This document shows positions 18,417-27,770 of a stretch of 64,000 bases of DNA, one piece after another; the first letter of the stretch is position 1; the number at the start of each line of letters is the position of its first letter. The position numbers and the translations under genes are program-made. Below the pieces are notes generated by a model, which searched no databases, had not been told where the DNA came from, and saw nothing but the letters and a program-made list of their open reading frames with translations. The DNA comes from Microlunatus elymi (GTDB taxonomy: Bacteria; Actinomycetota; Actinomycetes; Propionibacteriales; Propionibacteriaceae), in assembly GCF_007362775.1 (NCBI RefSeq), contig NZ_CP041692.1, positions 2,356,001-2,420,000 of the forward strand, given 5' to 3'.

Positions 18417-20660
18417 GTGAGTGCGACCGTCACCCGCTGGCGTACCGAGGCGTACGCCCGGCTGCATGCCAGGCTGTCGGCCGTGGTGGGCGACAAGACC
18501 GCCAAGGCCTTCGGCAAGCTCGGCATCGCCACCGTCGGCGATCTGCTACAGCATGTGCCGCGTCGCTACATGGCGGGCACCGAGCTGAGTGACCTGAGTG
18601 GGCTGCGCGAGGGCGAGGAGATCGCGGTGCTGGCCGAGGTGGCCGGGACCAAGGAGCACTCGATGCCCGGCGGGCGTGGTCGGCTGGAGGCGTGGATAAC
18701 CGACGGCCGCGGCCGGCTCGGGCTGGCCTTCTTCGGTCGGGCCCCGTTGATCAAGTACTGGCAAAGTCAACTGGCGAAGGGTTCCCGCGGCATCTTCGCC
18801 GGCAAGGTCGGCGTCTTCCGGGACGAGCCGCAGCTGTCCCATCCCGACTTCGTGATGCTCGACGAGTACGGGAAGTACGCCGGCGGTTCGAAGGCCAACG
18901 AGGTGCTGGCCCAGGTGACCCAGACCTCGGACCTGATCGGCATCTATCCGGCGACGGCCAAGTTGCGCACCTGGAACATCGCCGAGTCCGCCAACCTCGC
19001 CCTGGACTACCTCGGCGAGGTCACCGACCCGCTGCCGGAGACGGTCCGAGAGCGGGCCGGCGTGCTGGGTCTGACCGAGGCGTACCGCGCGGTCCATCAG
19101 CCACGGGACCGGGCCGAGGCCGCCCGCGGGCTGGAACGGCTGAAGTTCGACGAGGCGTTCGCGATCGGGTTGGCGATGGCCCGGCGCAAGGCGATCGCCC
19201 GCAGCCATCCGGCGGTGCCGCGGACGCGTCGCCCCGGCGGCATCCTGGACGCCTTCGACGCGACCCTGCCGTTCGCGCTGACCGCCGGCCAGCAGCTGGT
19301 GTCGGAGCAGATCTTCGCCGACCTTGAGCAACAGCATCCGATGCAGCGGCTGCTGCAGGGCGAGGTCGGCTCCGGCAAGACGGTGGTCGCGGTCCGGGCC
19401 ATGCTCGACGTGGTCGACGCCGGCGGACAGGCCGCGTTCCTGGCGCCGACCGAGGTGCTGGCCACCCAGCATTTCCAGACCATCACCCGGATGCTCGGCG
19501 AGCTCGCCGCCGGCGGCACCCTGGACGCCGCCGAGCACGCGACCCAGGTGGTGCTGATCACCGGCTCGATGCCGGCCGCCCGCCGCCGCGAGGCCCTGCT
19601 GGCCGCCGCCGGCGGTGAGGCCGGGATCGTAATCGGGACCCATGCGCTGCTCAACGATCAGGTCCAGTTCGCCGACCTCGGTCTGGTGGTGGTCGACGAG
19701 CAGCACCGGTTCGGGGTGGAGCAGCGGGCCGCGCTCGGCGCCAAGGCCGAGAGCCGGCCGCACCTGTTGGTGATGACCGCGACACCGATCCCGCGGACGG
19801 TCGCGATGACCAGCTTCGGCGACCTGGAGACCTCGGTGCTGCGGGAGATTCCCGCTGGCCGGGCCGAGGTCAGCACCGTGGTGGTCGACGTGATCAAGAA
19901 TCAGAGCTGGGTGCCGCGGGCCTGGGAGCGGATCGTCGAGGAGGTCGCCGCGGGCCGGCAGGCGTACGTGGTCTGCTCGCGGATCAGCTCTGCCGACGAC
20001 TCGTCGGCCGGCGACGACGGGTTCGCGGAATCGGTCGAGGAGGGCGAGGAGCCCCGAGAGCCGGCGGTCGCGGTCGAGGACCTGTACGCCGAGCTCAGCA
20101 CCGGCCCACTGTCCCGGCTGCGGACGGCGATGCTGCACGGGCGGATGCCGCCGGAGGAGAAGGACGAGGTGATGCGCCGACTCGCCGCGGGTGAGTTGGA
20201 CGTGTTGGTCTCCACCACCGTGATCGAGGTCGGCGTCGACGTGCCGAACGCCTCCATGATGGTGATCTGCGACGCGGACCGGTTCGGCATCTCGCAGCTG
20301 CATCAGCTGCGCGGCCGGATCGGACGGGGCGCGCATCCGGGTGTCTGTCTGCTGATGAGTTCCAGCCCGACCGAGAGCGACGCGACCACCAGGCTGCACG
20401 AGGTGGCGGCCACCCGGGACGGTTTCCGGCTGGCCGAGGCCGACCTGCGGCTGCGCCGGGAGGGCGACGTGCTCGGCGCCGAGCAGTCCGGCCGCCGGTC
20501 GAGCCTGCGGCTGCTGCGGGTGCTGCGTGATCAGGAGTTGATCAGTCGGGCGCGGGAGATGGCCGACGACTGCTTGGTGGCCGATCCCGAGCTCGCCGAT
20601 CCCGGCCTGGCCGACATCGTGGACAAGATCGAAGCACCCGAATGGTTGGAGCGCGCATGA
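18417..20660 (+). CDS. recG: ATP-dependent DNA helicase RecG
   Basis: The 747-residue motor remodels stalled forks and Holliday junctions. The wedge (OB-fold) domain covers about residues 60-160. The helicase core has Walker A GEVGSGKT at about 316-323, D427-E-Q-H (motif II), TATPIPRT, and motifs V-VI (STTVIEVGVDVPNASM, QLRGRIGRG). The C-terminal RecG signature region (LAEADLRLRREGDVLGAEQSG) is present. A short acidic insert (about 520-550) interrupts the second RecA domain. The stop overlaps the rsmD start (ATGA). Confidence 0.97.
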   Translation: MSATVTRWRTEAYARLHARLSAVVGDKTAKAFGKLGIATVGDLLQHVPRRYMAGTELSDLSGLREGEEIAVLAEVAGTKEHSMPGGRGRLEAWITDGRGRLGLAFFGRAPLIKYWQSQLAKGSRGIFAGKVGVFRDEPQLSHPDFVMLDEYGKYAGGSKANEVLAQVTQTSDLIGIYPATAKLRTWNIAESANLALDYLGEVTDPLPETVRERAGVLGLTEAYRAVHQPRDRAEAARGLERLKFDEAFAIGLAMARRKAIARSHPAVPRTRRPGGILDAFDATLPFALTAGQQLVSEQIFADLEQQHPMQRLLQGEVGSGKTVVAVRAMLDVVDAGGQAAFLAPTEVLATQHFQTITRMLGELAAGGTLDAAEHATQVVLITGSMPAARRREALLAAAGGEAGIVIGTHALLNDQVQFADLGLVVVDEQHRFGVEQRAALGAKAESRPHLLVMTATPIPRTVAMTSFGDLETSVLREIPAGRAEVSTVVVDVIKNQSWVPRAWERIVEEVAAGRQAYVVCSRISSADDSSAGDDGFAESVEEGEEPREPAVAVEDLYAELSTGPLSRLRTAMLHGRMPPEEKDEVMRRLAAGELDVLVSTTVIEVGVDVPNASMMVICDADRFGISQLHQLRGRIGRGAHPGVCLLMSSSPTESDATTRLHEVAATRDGFRLAEADLRLRREGDVLGAEQSGRRSSLRLLRVLRDQELISRAREMADDCLVADPELADPGLADIVDKIEAPEWLERA

Positions 20661-21235
20661 GCCGCATCATCGCCGGCAGCAGGCGCGGCCGCCGACTGTC
20701 CACACCGCCGGGCGGCCGGACCCGGCCGACCACCGATCGGGTCCGCGAGGCCCTGTTCGCCGGCCTCGCCTCCTGGGCCGGGACGGCCGGCTCCGGGGCC
20801 GACGAATCCCTTGCCGGTTTGGCTTTTCTCGATCTGTACGCCGGTTCCGGTGCGGTCGGCCTGGAGGCCGCCAGCAGGGGAGCGGCCCGGGTGATGTTGG
20901 TCGAGTCGGATCGGCGTACGGCGCGGATCATCGGCGACAACGCCCGCGAACTTGACCTGCCGGTGCAGGTGCGGACCGGACGGGTGGAGGACGTGATCGG
21001 GGTGCCGCCACCGGGACCGTACGACGTGGTCTTCGCCGATCCTCCGTACGACGTGACCTCGGCGGTGCTCAGCCGTCAGCTCGCGGTCCTGCTGGCCCAG
21101 GGCTGGCTGACCGATGACGCGTTGGTGATCGTCGAGCGGTCGTCACGGACCGAGGAGTTGAGCTGGCCGGAGGACCCGGCCGACGTGTGGAGCAAGGACT
21201 ACGGCGAGACCGTGCTGTGGTTCTGGCAGCGGTGA
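20657..21235 (+). CDS. rsmD: 16S rRNA (guanine966-N2)-methyltransferase
   Basis: The 192-residue protein is a Rossmann methyltransferase with the SAM-binding motif FLDLYAGSGAVGLEA and the catalytic D128-P-P-Y131 typical of N2-guanine methylation. The N-terminal RIIAGSRRGRRL is characteristic of RsmD. It overlaps recG by 4 nt and is followed by coaD, a very common bacterial order. In-frame upstream codons inside recG are not conserved. Confidence 0.95.
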   Translation: MSRIIAGSRRGRRLSTPPGGRTRPTTDRVREALFAGLASWAGTAGSGADESLAGLAFLDLYAGSGAVGLEAASRGAARVMLVESDRRTARIIGDNARELDLPVQVRTGRVEDVIGVPPPGPYDVVFADPPYDVTSAVLSRQLAVLLAQGWLTDDALVIVERSSRTEELSWPEDPADVWSKDYGETVLWFWQR

Positions 21236-21241
21236 GGCTTC

Positions 21242-21286
21242 AACAAGATCTACTCGAACAAGATCAACTCGCACAAGATCAACTCG
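21242..21286. repeat. Three tandem copies of a 15-bp repeat
   Basis: Units close to AACAAGATCAACTCG occur at 21242, 21257 and 21272 between rsmD and coaD. They are A/T-rich and end 12 nt before the coaD ribosome binding site. This may be simple slippage expansion or a set of binding sites. Confidence 0.55.
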
Positions 21287-21312
21287 ACCGAGCGAGCCGA
21301 GAAGGAGGAGCG

Positions 21313-21792
21313 ATGCGGCGAGCGGCCTGTCCGGGCTCGTACGATCCGCCGACCCGCGGGCACCTGGACATCATCGCCAGGACCGCGCGCCAGTTCGACC
21401 AGGTGCAGGTGCTGGTCGGCAACAACCGGAGCAAGACCGGCCTCTTCACTCCGCCGGAGCGGGTCGAGCTGCTGGCCGAGGCCTGCGCGGACCTGCCGGG
21501 AGTCGAGGTGCAGCTCTTCGACGGACTGCTGGTCGACTACTGCCGCGAGCACTCGATCGACTGTGTGGTCAAGGGCATCCGGGTGGCCGCCGACTTCGAC
21601 TACGAGATGCAGATGGCGCAGATGAACCATCGAATGACCGGCATCGAGACCGTGTTCATGCCGGCCGCGGCGCAGTGGGCCTACGTCTCGTCCAGCCTGG
21701 TCCGCGACATCGCCCGCTTCGGCGGCGAATTCGACCAGTTCGTCACCCCCGAGATCGCGGCCCGGACCCGACAGAAGCTCACCAAGGACTGA
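21313..21792 (+). CDS. coaD: Phosphopantetheine adenylyltransferase
   Basis: The 159-residue enzyme catalyses the penultimate step of coenzyme A synthesis, joining ATP and 4'-phosphopantetheine. The nucleotidyltransferase motif T14-R-G-H17 lies in PGSYDPPTRGHLDII, and the C-terminal YVSSSLVRDIARFGG holds the second phosphate-binding loop (usually ISST; here VSSS). ATG 21313 follows AAGGAGGAG. Length fits the family. Confidence 0.96.
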   Translation: MRRAACPGSYDPPTRGHLDIIARTARQFDQVQVLVGNNRSKTGLFTPPERVELLAEACADLPGVEVQLFDGLLVDYCREHSIDCVVKGIRVAADFDYEMQMAQMNHRMTGIETVFMPAAAQWAYVSSSLVRDIARFGGEFDQFVTPEIAARTRQKLTKD

Positions 21793-21895
21793 GGACGCCG
21801 ACCGGGGGCGAGTTCTGCTGCAGGTCAAGTTTGTGTAACGGTGCGGACGGACTAGATTTCTCTCGCCGAACGACCGGGGACGAGAGGACGAAGCG

Positions 21896-22411
21896 ATGAG
21901 CCAGGAGCTGACGACCGAGGAGCGGTTGGAGCAGCTGCGAGAGCTGATCGCGTCCGCGCGGGCGATGCCGATGTCGGCCTCCTGCGTGGTCAACCGGGCG
22001 GAGGTGCTGAAGGTGATCGACGAGATCACCGCCACCCTGCCCGGCGAGCTCGCCGAGGCTCGTACGGTGATCGAGCAGCAGTCGACCAAGGTCGCCGACG
22101 GCGAGGCCGAGGCCGCCCAGATCATCGCCTCGGCTCACCAGCACGCCCTGCAGCAGGCCACGCACAGCGCCCAGGTCAAGGTTGCCGAGGAGCACGCCGC
22201 CAAGATCGTCGCCGACGCCGAGCACGAGGCCGAGGCACTGCGCCGCGAGGTCGACGTGTTCATCGATTCGCGGATGGCCGGCTTCGAGTCGGTACTGGCC
22301 AAGACCTCCAGCCAGGTCCGGACCGCTCGCAAGCGGCTGGCCGAACGCAACAGTGTTGAGCCGGACGAGCGCCGGCAGCGGGCGACCGAACTACCGACGC
22401 TGGACGACTGA
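21896..22411 (+). CDS. Coiled-coil protein, DivIVA/ATP-synthase-b-like
   Basis: The 171-residue product is almost entirely helical, with long A/E/K/Q-rich heptad-like stretches (EAEAAQIIASAHQHALQQAT, DAEHEAEALRREV) and no transmembrane segment. Proteins of this kind, sometimes annotated as cell-division initiation protein or V/F-type ATPase b-like, sit between coaD and the DUF177 gene in many Actinobacteria. The function is not established. A cytoskeletal or membrane-curvature role by analogy with DivIVA is inference only. Confidence 0.7.
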   Translation: MSQELTTEERLEQLRELIASARAMPMSASCVVNRAEVLKVIDEITATLPGELAEARTVIEQQSTKVADGEAEAAQIIASAHQHALQQATHSAQVKVAEEHAAKIVADAEHEAEALRREVDVFIDSRMAGFESVLAKTSSQVRTARKRLAERNSVEPDERRQRATELPTLDD

Positions 22412-22522
22412 GCTCCCGACGGCGGACAACAAGCAGGGCGGTTTGGCCCTGGCCTGAGGACACCGCTAGAGTTGGGCGTCGGTCATGACGATGTCTGACC
22501 GCTGCGCTGAAGGGAACTGCTT

Positions 22523-23083
22523 GTGGATACGGCAGCTCGCCCCCTGGATGCCCGTTCGGATCTGGTGATCGACACCGTGGATCTCGGCCGTGGTGCGGGG
22601 CGAATGATGCAGGTCCGCCGGACCGTGGAGGCGCCAGCGGAGCTGGGGATCGAAGTGATCGGGGTGCCTCAAGGCTCACCGGTCGAGTTGGATCTGCGAC
22701 TGGAGTCGGTGGTCGAGGGGGTGCTGCTGACCGGCACGGCGGAAGTCCGGATGGCGGGGCAGTGCGTTCGGTGCCTGGTGGACCTGACCGATGACGAGGT
22801 CGTGGACTTCCAGGAGCTGTACGTCTATCCCGACAACGCGGAGGCGGACGCCGAGACCGAGGACGAGATCAGGCACCTGCAGGGTGATCTGCTCGACCTG
22901 GAGCCGGTGCTGCGCGACGCGGTCGTGCTGGATCTGCCGTTCCAGCCGTTGTGTCGGCCGGACTGCCGAGGTCTGTGTCCCGAGTGCGGGGCGGACCTCA
23001 ACGCCGATCCGGAGCACGGCCACGACGCCCCGATCGATCCGCGGTGGTCGGGACTCACCTCATGGCCGGAAGAAGAGTCCTGA
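22523..23083 (+). CDS. DUF177 (YceD-like) protein
   Basis: The 186-residue protein has the DUF177 pattern: a beta-rich N-terminal half, GQCVRCLVDLTDDEVVDFQE, and a cysteine cluster PLCRPDCRGLCPECGADLN probably binding zinc. The family lies immediately upstream of rpmF in bacteria and plants and is linked to 23S rRNA accumulation. GTG 22523 follows AAGGGAA. rpmF starts 66 nt downstream on the same strand. Confidence 0.92.
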   Translation: MDTAARPLDARSDLVIDTVDLGRGAGRMMQVRRTVEAPAELGIEVIGVPQGSPVELDLRLESVVEGVLLTGTAEVRMAGQCVRCLVDLTDDEVVDFQELYVYPDNAEADAETEDEIRHLQGDLLDLEPVLRDAVVLDLPFQPLCRPDCRGLCPECGADLNADPEHGHDAPIDPRWSGLTSWPEEES

Positions 23084-23149
23084 GGCAACGCAGGGCGCAA
23101 GACAGTGATCCGGGTCGGACGATCCGGTGAAGAGTTCGAGGAGAGAATC

Positions 23150-23338
23150 GTGGCCGTTCCGAAGCGTCGGATGTCCCGCAGCAACACCCGGCACCGCCGG
23201 TCCCAGTGGAAGACGTCCGCTCCGACTTTGGTCGTCTGCGCCAACCCGGCCTGCCGGCAGAAGCATCTGCCGCACACCGCCTGCCCGGCCTGCGGTCAGT
23301 ACGGTCCCCGTGGAGCGCGCCGCCAGGTGACGGCCTGA
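23150..23338 (+). CDS. rpmF: 50S ribosomal protein L32, zinc-binding form
   Basis: The 62-residue protein starts [20 protein letters not shown] after the initiator and has a four-cysteine ribbon ([20 protein letters not shown]). GTG 23150 follows GAGGAGAG; upstream in-frame codons are not conserved. Like L28 here, it is the cysteine-containing version. rnc starts 6 nt after the stop. Confidence 0.95.
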   Translation: MAVPKRRMSRSNTRHRRSQWKTSAPTLVVCANPACRQKHLPHTACPACGQYGPRGARRQVTA

Positions 23339-23344
23339 TCCGTC

Positions 23345-24130
23345 TTGGACGATTCGGGCTTGGACGATTCAGCCTTGGATGACCCAGGGCGCTCCGGCGC
23401 GTTCGCGGTGCTGGACCAACTCGGGATCAGGATCGATCCCGAGTTGATGGAACGTGCCCTGACCCATCGTTCGTACGCCTATGAGCAGGGTGGTCTGCCC
23501 ACCAACGAACGGCTGGAATTCCTCGGCGACTCGGTGCTCGGTCTGGTGGTGACCGAGCACCTTTTCACGTCCTACCCGGACATGAGCGAGGGCCAGCTGG
23601 CCAAGCTGCGTGCAGCGGTGGTCAACTCGCGGGCACTCGCCGAGGTCGCCCGCAGTCTCGACCTCGGCGCGCTGATCAAGCTCGGCCGCGGCGAGGAGAC
23701 CACCGGCGGCCGAGACAAGTCGTCCATCCTGGCCGACACCACCGAGGCGGTCATTGGCGCGGTCTTCGTCGCCGAGGGCGTCGAGAGCGCCCGCCGCTTC
23801 GTGCATCATCTGTTCGATCCGGTGATGGCCGAGGTCGCCACCCTGGGCGCAGGACTGGACTGGAAGACCAGCCTGCAGGAGCTCTGTTCGCTGAACGGGC
23901 TGCCGGCTCCGCAGTACGCAGTCACCGAGTCCGGGCCCGACCACGCGAAGACGTTCACCGCCCAGGTCATACTGCATGATCAAGAAAACGGCGATCAGCA
24001 GTACGGGCCCGGCGTCGGCCGGAACAAGAAGGAAGCCGAACAGAAGGCCGCGGCGAGCGCGTTCAAGGCGTTGCGAGCCGAAGTGACCCGCAGCCTGGAT
24101 CCGGCCGACTCCGGTGCCGGAGCTTCCTGA
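23345..24130 (+). CDS. rnc: Ribonuclease III
   Basis: The 261-residue enzyme cleaves double-stranded RNA in rRNA maturation and mRNA control. The signature N54-E-R-L-E58-F-L-G-D62-S-V-L-G is complete, the second acidic pair is in [13 protein letters not shown], and a dsRNA-binding domain follows (about 175-250, [20 protein letters not shown]). The start is a TTG at 23345. The first codons repeat LDDS-type units, so N-terminal length may vary. It overlaps mutM by 17 nt. Confidence 0.95.
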   Translation: MDDSGLDDSALDDPGRSGAFAVLDQLGIRIDPELMERALTHRSYAYEQGGLPTNERLEFLGDSVLGLVVTEHLFTSYPDMSEGQLAKLRAAVVNSRALAEVARSLDLGALIKLGRGEETTGGRDKSSILADTTEAVIGAVFVAEGVESARRFVHHLFDPVMAEVATLGAGLDWKTSLQELCSLNGLPAPQYAVTESGPDHAKTFTAQVILHDQENGDQQYGPGVGRNKKEAEQKAAASAFKALRAEVTRSLDPADSGAGAS

Positions 24131-24968
24131 GGTCGAGGTCGTCCGGCGCGGGCTGGCCGAGGCGTTGACCGGCAGGACCGTTGCCGCGGTCGAGATCCTG
24201 CACCCCCGCCCGGTGCGTCGTCACCTCGCCGGACCGGACGATTTCGCCAGCACGTTGGTCGGCCGGACGTTCGCCGAACCGCGTCGCCGGGGCAAGTATC
24301 TGTGGCTGCCGCTGGCCGACGGCGACGCGATCCTGGCTCATCTCGGCATGAGCGGTCAGTTCCTGGTCTGCGATCCGGAACTGCCGGATGCTCGCAACAC
24401 CCGGATCCGGTTCGGCTTCACCGACGGCGGCCCACAAGTCAGGTTTGTGGATCAGCGGATGTTCGGCGGGCTGTCGATGTCGTACGGCGGTGCCGAGTTG
24501 CCCGCCGAGATCGCCCACATCGCCTTGGACCCCTTCGATCCGGCGTTCTCGTTCATCGACGTCGCCACCCGGCTGCGTGGCAAGCGGACCGGGATCAAAC
24601 GCGCGCTGCTGGATCAGACGGTTGTCTCCGGCATCGGCAACATCTACGCCGACGAGGCGCTCTGGCAGGCCCGGGTGCACTACGCCAAGGCCGCCGATGC
24701 GATGACCCGCAAGCAATTGGTCGAACTGTTGCAGGCGGCCCGCGCCGTGATGGCCGCGGCTCTCGGCCAGGGCGGTACCAGTTTCGACGAGCTCTACGTC
24801 AACGTGAACGGCAACAGCGGCTACTTCGACCGCTCGCTCAACGTGTACGGGCAAGAGGATCGGCCGTGCCCGCGGTGCGGTCACGCGATCCGCCGCGAAC
24901 CCTTCATGAACCGGTCCTCGTACCGCTGTCCGTACTGCCAACGGACACCCCGCCAGCCGCGCTGGTGA
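24114..24968 (+). CDS. mutM: Formamidopyrimidine-DNA glycosylase
   Basis: The 284-residue repair enzyme removes 8-oxoguanine and formamidopyrimidines. The mature N-terminus PELPEVEVV supplies the catalytic proline and glutamate, the lysine is in RRRGKYLWL, and [11 protein letters not shown] is the helix-two-turn-helix. A C-terminal zinc finger (CPRCG, CPYCQ) completes the fold. The GTG start lies inside rnc, and the rnc-mutM order is common in Actinobacteria. Confidence 0.96.
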   Translation: MPELPEVEVVRRGLAEALTGRTVAAVEILHPRPVRRHLAGPDDFASTLVGRTFAEPRRRGKYLWLPLADGDAILAHLGMSGQFLVCDPELPDARNTRIRFGFTDGGPQVRFVDQRMFGGLSMSYGGAELPAEIAHIALDPFDPAFSFIDVATRLRGKRTGIKRALLDQTVVSGIGNIYADEALWQARVHYAKAADAMTRKQLVELLQAARAVMAAALGQGGTSFDELYVNVNGNSGYFDRSLNVYGQEDRPCPRCGHAIRREPFMNRSSYRCPYCQRTPRQPRW

Positions 24969-24971
24969 CCG

Positions 24972-25310
24972 TCAGTCCTCGCCCTCGACGATGCCCTTCA
25001 GTACGCCGGTCGCGCCGATGCCGTTGGGCCAGCCGGCGTAGAACGCCAGGTGCAGCAGGGCCTCCTTCAGCTCCTCGTCGGTGACACCGTTCTGCCGGGC
25101 GAAGCCGAGGTGGAACTTCAGCTGATCGGTCCTACCCATCGCGGTCAGCGCCGCCACGGTGACCAGGCTGCGGTCGCGCTTGGACAGGCCCTCGCGCTCC
25201 CAGACCTCGTCGAACAACACCCGATCGGTGTAATGGACCATGCCTGGGGCGAAGTCGCCCAGCGCGTTCTTCCCGCCGCTCCAGCCGCCGCTCTGCTCGT
25301 CGTTGCTCAT
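24972..25310 (-). CDS. Carboxymuconolactone decarboxylase-family protein
   Basis: The 112-residue product has the compact helical fold of the family (RSLVTVAALTAMGRTDQLKFH, VTDEELKEALLHLAFYAGWP). Members include decarboxylases and AhpD-like peroxidase partners. There is no CxxC, so an AhpD redox role is unlikely. ATG 25310 follows AGGAG. It is divergent from a cupin gene and a reductase gene that form a matched set with it, found together in many bacteria. Confidence 0.87.
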   Translation of the reverse strand: MSNDEQSGGWSGGKNALGDFAPGMVHYTDRVLFDEVWEREGLSKRDRSLVTVAALTAMGRTDQLKFHLGFARQNGVTDEELKEALLHLAFYAGWPNGIGATGVLKGIVEGED

Positions 25311-25375
25311 GATCACTCCTGTTCTGATCGCTGTCTCCCGGCCCATGCAACCCCCATGTCCGCCGCGGCGGGAGT

Positions 25376-25389
25376 CCCTCCTGGGAGGG
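25376..25389. promoter_or_regulatory. Dyad in the divergent promoter region
   Basis: CCCTCC (25376-25381) and GGAGGG (25384-25389) flank TG between the divergent decarboxylase-like and cupin genes. MerR-family regulators bind such dyads in stretched promoters of actinomycetes. No merR gene is visible here, so the regulator is unknown. Confidence 0.4.
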
Positions 25390-25469
25390 GGTACCAACGG
25401 GGCCTGGCCCGGACCCGGCAACGGGCCTAGCGTCGACGCATCAGGATCCGCAGCACGAGGAGCACGACG

Positions 25470-25904
25470 GTGAACCAGGACAACTTCGACGAGATCTTCC
25501 CGCTCGGGGACAAGAACGACGCCTACGCGCAGTACTTCATCGGCCAGAGCTACCTGGCGCCGCTCGCTGCTGGGAGCGTGCCGGTCAGCAACGTCTCCTT
25601 CGAGCCGGGCTGCCGCAACAACTGGCACATCCATCACGGCACCGACGGCGGTGGCGACCAGATCCTGCTCTGTACGGCGGGCAGCGGCTGGTTCCAGGCC
25701 GAGGGCGAGGACCCGGTCAGCCTGCAGCCGGGGTCGGTGATTCGAGTTCCGGCGGGCACGAAGCACTGGCACGGCGCGAAGGCCGACTCGTGGTTCTCCC
25801 ACCTCGCCTTCATCACGCCCGGCCCGGACGTCAGCAACGAGTGGCTCGAGCCGGTCACCGACGAGGTGTACGAGGCACTGCCGAAGAACGGAGACAACAC
25901 ATGA
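25470..25904 (+). CDS. Cupin-domain protein
   Basis: The 144-residue single cupin has motif 1 GCRNNWHIHHGTDGGGDQIL with two or three metal-binding histidines and motif 2 PGSVIRVPAGTKHWHGA with the last histidine. GTG 25470 follows GAGGAG. Cupins of this type are often fused or adjacent to carboxymuconolactone decarboxylase-like proteins, as seen here divergently. The stop overlaps the start of the aldo/keto reductase (ATGA). The reaction is unknown. Confidence 0.87.
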   Translation: MNQDNFDEIFPLGDKNDAYAQYFIGQSYLAPLAAGSVPVSNVSFEPGCRNNWHIHHGTDGGGDQILLCTAGSGWFQAEGEDPVSLQPGSVIRVPAGTKHWHGAKADSWFSHLAFITPGPDVSNEWLEPVTDEVYEALPKNGDNT

Positions 25905-26758
25905 GCATCCTGGACGAGACCTACACACTGTCGAACGGCGTGGCCATCCCCAAGCTGGGACTGGGCACCTGGTTCATCGACGACGACCAGGCCGCTGCCG
26001 CCGTCCAGGCGGCCATCGCGATCGGCTACCGCAACATCGACACTGCGCAGGCCTACGGCAACGAGCGCGGCGTCGGCGAAGGCGTACGGAGCAGCGGCGT
26101 CGCCCGCGGTGACCTGTTCGTCTCCACAAAGCTGGCCGCCGAGATCAAGGACTACGACGCCGCGGTCGCCGCGATCGACGGCTCCCTGCAGACGCTCGGC
26201 CTGGACTACATCGACCTGATGCTCATCCACAGTCCGCAGCCGTGGGACGACTTCCGCGGCGGTGATTACGCCGAGGGCAACCGGCAGGCCTGGCGCGCGC
26301 TGGAGGACGCGCACAAGGCGGGCAAGCTCCGTACCATCGGCGTCTCCAATTTCGAGCAGCAGGACCTGGAGAACATCCTGTCCGGCAGCACGGTCACGCC
26401 GCACGTGAACCAGCTGCTCGTGCACGCCGGCAACACCCCGGCCGAGTTGCTGGACTACTGCCGGAGCCGGCAGATCCTGGTCGAGGCGTACTCGCCGATC
26501 GGCCACGGCGCGATTCTGCAGAACTCCGCCGTCCAGGCGTTGGCGGGCAAGTACGGCGTGTCCGTGCCGCAGCTGTGCATCCGTTACACCCTCCAGCTCG
26601 GCACGGTGTCGTTGCCGAAGACGGCGAACCCCGAGCACCTGCGAGCCAACGCCGAGGTGGACTTCGAGATCTCGGATGCAGACATGTCTGTGTTGCGTGA
26701 CCTGCGCGACGTGGATTACGGCGAGCACAGCGCGTTCCCCGTCTACAGCGGTAAGTAG
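25901..26758 (+). CDS. Aldo/keto reductase (AKR5-like)
   Basis: The 285-residue TIM-barrel enzyme has the catalytic tetrad Asp and Tyr in GYRNIDTAQAYGNE, Lys in VSTKL, and His in LMLIHSPQP, with the C-terminal SLPKTANPEHLRAN loop for the NADPH phosphate. It starts within the cupin stop. Similarity is to 2,5-diketo-gluconate reductase-type AKRs, which reduce many aldehydes, so the natural substrate is not defined. Confidence 0.93.
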   Translation: MSILDETYTLSNGVAIPKLGLGTWFIDDDQAAAAVQAAIAIGYRNIDTAQAYGNERGVGEGVRSSGVARGDLFVSTKLAAEIKDYDAAVAAIDGSLQTLGLDYIDLMLIHSPQPWDDFRGGDYAEGNRQAWRALEDAHKAGKLRTIGVSNFEQQDLENILSGSTVTPHVNQLLVHAGNTPAELLDYCRSRQILVEAYSPIGHGAILQNSAVQALAGKYGVSVPQLCIRYTLQLGTVSLPKTANPEHLRANAEVDFEISDADMSVLRDLRDVDYGEHSAFPVYSGK

Positions 26759-26834
26759 CGGAGGCGTCGGACACCTCGGCATCCTGATCGGTGACATCCG
26801 GGCGCGGAACCTCGGAGCACCGTAACTTGGAGGC

Positions 26835-27758
26835 GTGAACGCGTTCTGGAATCGCTGGCGCAAGCAACTGGCGTGGGAATCAGTGCCGGCCGGCACTGTC
26901 GAGGGAAGGGCCGATCGTGATCCGGCCGTCGGGCCGGCGCTGACCGATGAACTGGAGCGGGTCCTCACGCCGGTGATGCGGCCCTGTGCCGGGATCGCGC
27001 TGGCCGGTGCCGCCGAATCGCCGATCCACAGCTTCCTGACCGGCCATCCCTACCTTCCTGCCGGCACAACCTGGCCGGAGGGAGCCGCCGGCCCGCAGAT
27101 CTTCGTCGGCCAGATCAACTTCGCCGAGGTGGCCTCGGTCGGTGCTTTGCCCGGCTTCCCGCGTACGGGGTTGCTGCAGTGGTTCGTCGACGCCGACGAC
27201 ACCTACGGGTTGACCTTCGACCGAAGTGCCGGCACCGCCGGCTTCAGCACGCGGTGGTACGCCGACCCGTCGACCGCTGCGGGCAGTCCGCAGCCGGACG
27301 CCCCGACCCCGACCGACACCGTGGACGATCTGCCGATGGAGTTCGTCGGTCCCACCGCGCTGCAGTTCCGACACTCGATCAGCATCCCGGACTGGTCCGG
27401 TCTGCCGGCCCAGCACCGCAGTGATCCGATCTGGGAACGGCTTGCGGCCGCGCTGGGGGAGCGCCGAGCCGATCCGGAGTTCGTCTACGAGGAGTACGTC
27501 CGCGGCGGATCGTCGTTGCTGGACCAACTTCGGACCGCTAGCAAGGTCGGCGGCTACCCGTCCTTCACCCAGGACGATCCGCGCGGCACCGGCAGCTACC
27601 CGGCCGCAGACTCCGGGCAGGCGGAGTTGATCATCGAACTCGACTCGATCGACGTCGGCGGCTGGGGCGACTCCGGTGTCGCCCACCTCTTCGGTGATCC
27701 CGCCGCGCTCGCCACCGGTGGCCTCACCTCGATCCGCTACCACTGGGACTGCCTCTGA
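26835..27758 (+). CDS. DUF1963 (YwqG-like) protein
   Basis: The 307-residue protein has the DUF1963 layout: HPYLPAGTTWPEGAAGPQIF, VGQINFAEV, LLQWFVDADDTYGL, KVGGYPSFTQDDPR and the C-terminal WGDSGVAHLF. The family is widespread with no fixed function. GTG 26835 follows TTGGAGGC, and TAACTT lies 6 nt before it, so the message may be leaderless. It precedes the first palindromic element. Confidence 0.88.
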   Translation: MNAFWNRWRKQLAWESVPAGTVEGRADRDPAVGPALTDELERVLTPVMRPCAGIALAGAAESPIHSFLTGHPYLPAGTTWPEGAAGPQIFVGQINFAEVASVGALPGFPRTGLLQWFVDADDTYGLTFDRSAGTAGFSTRWYADPSTAAGSPQPDAPTPTDTVDDLPMEFVGPTALQFRHSISIPDWSGLPAQHRSDPIWERLAAALGERRADPEFVYEEYVRGGSSLLDQLRTASKVGGYPSFTQDDPRGTGSYPAADSGQAELIIELDSIDVGGWGDSGVAHLFGDPAALATGGLTSIRYHWDCL

Positions 27759-27770
27759 AGAGACCGGAAT

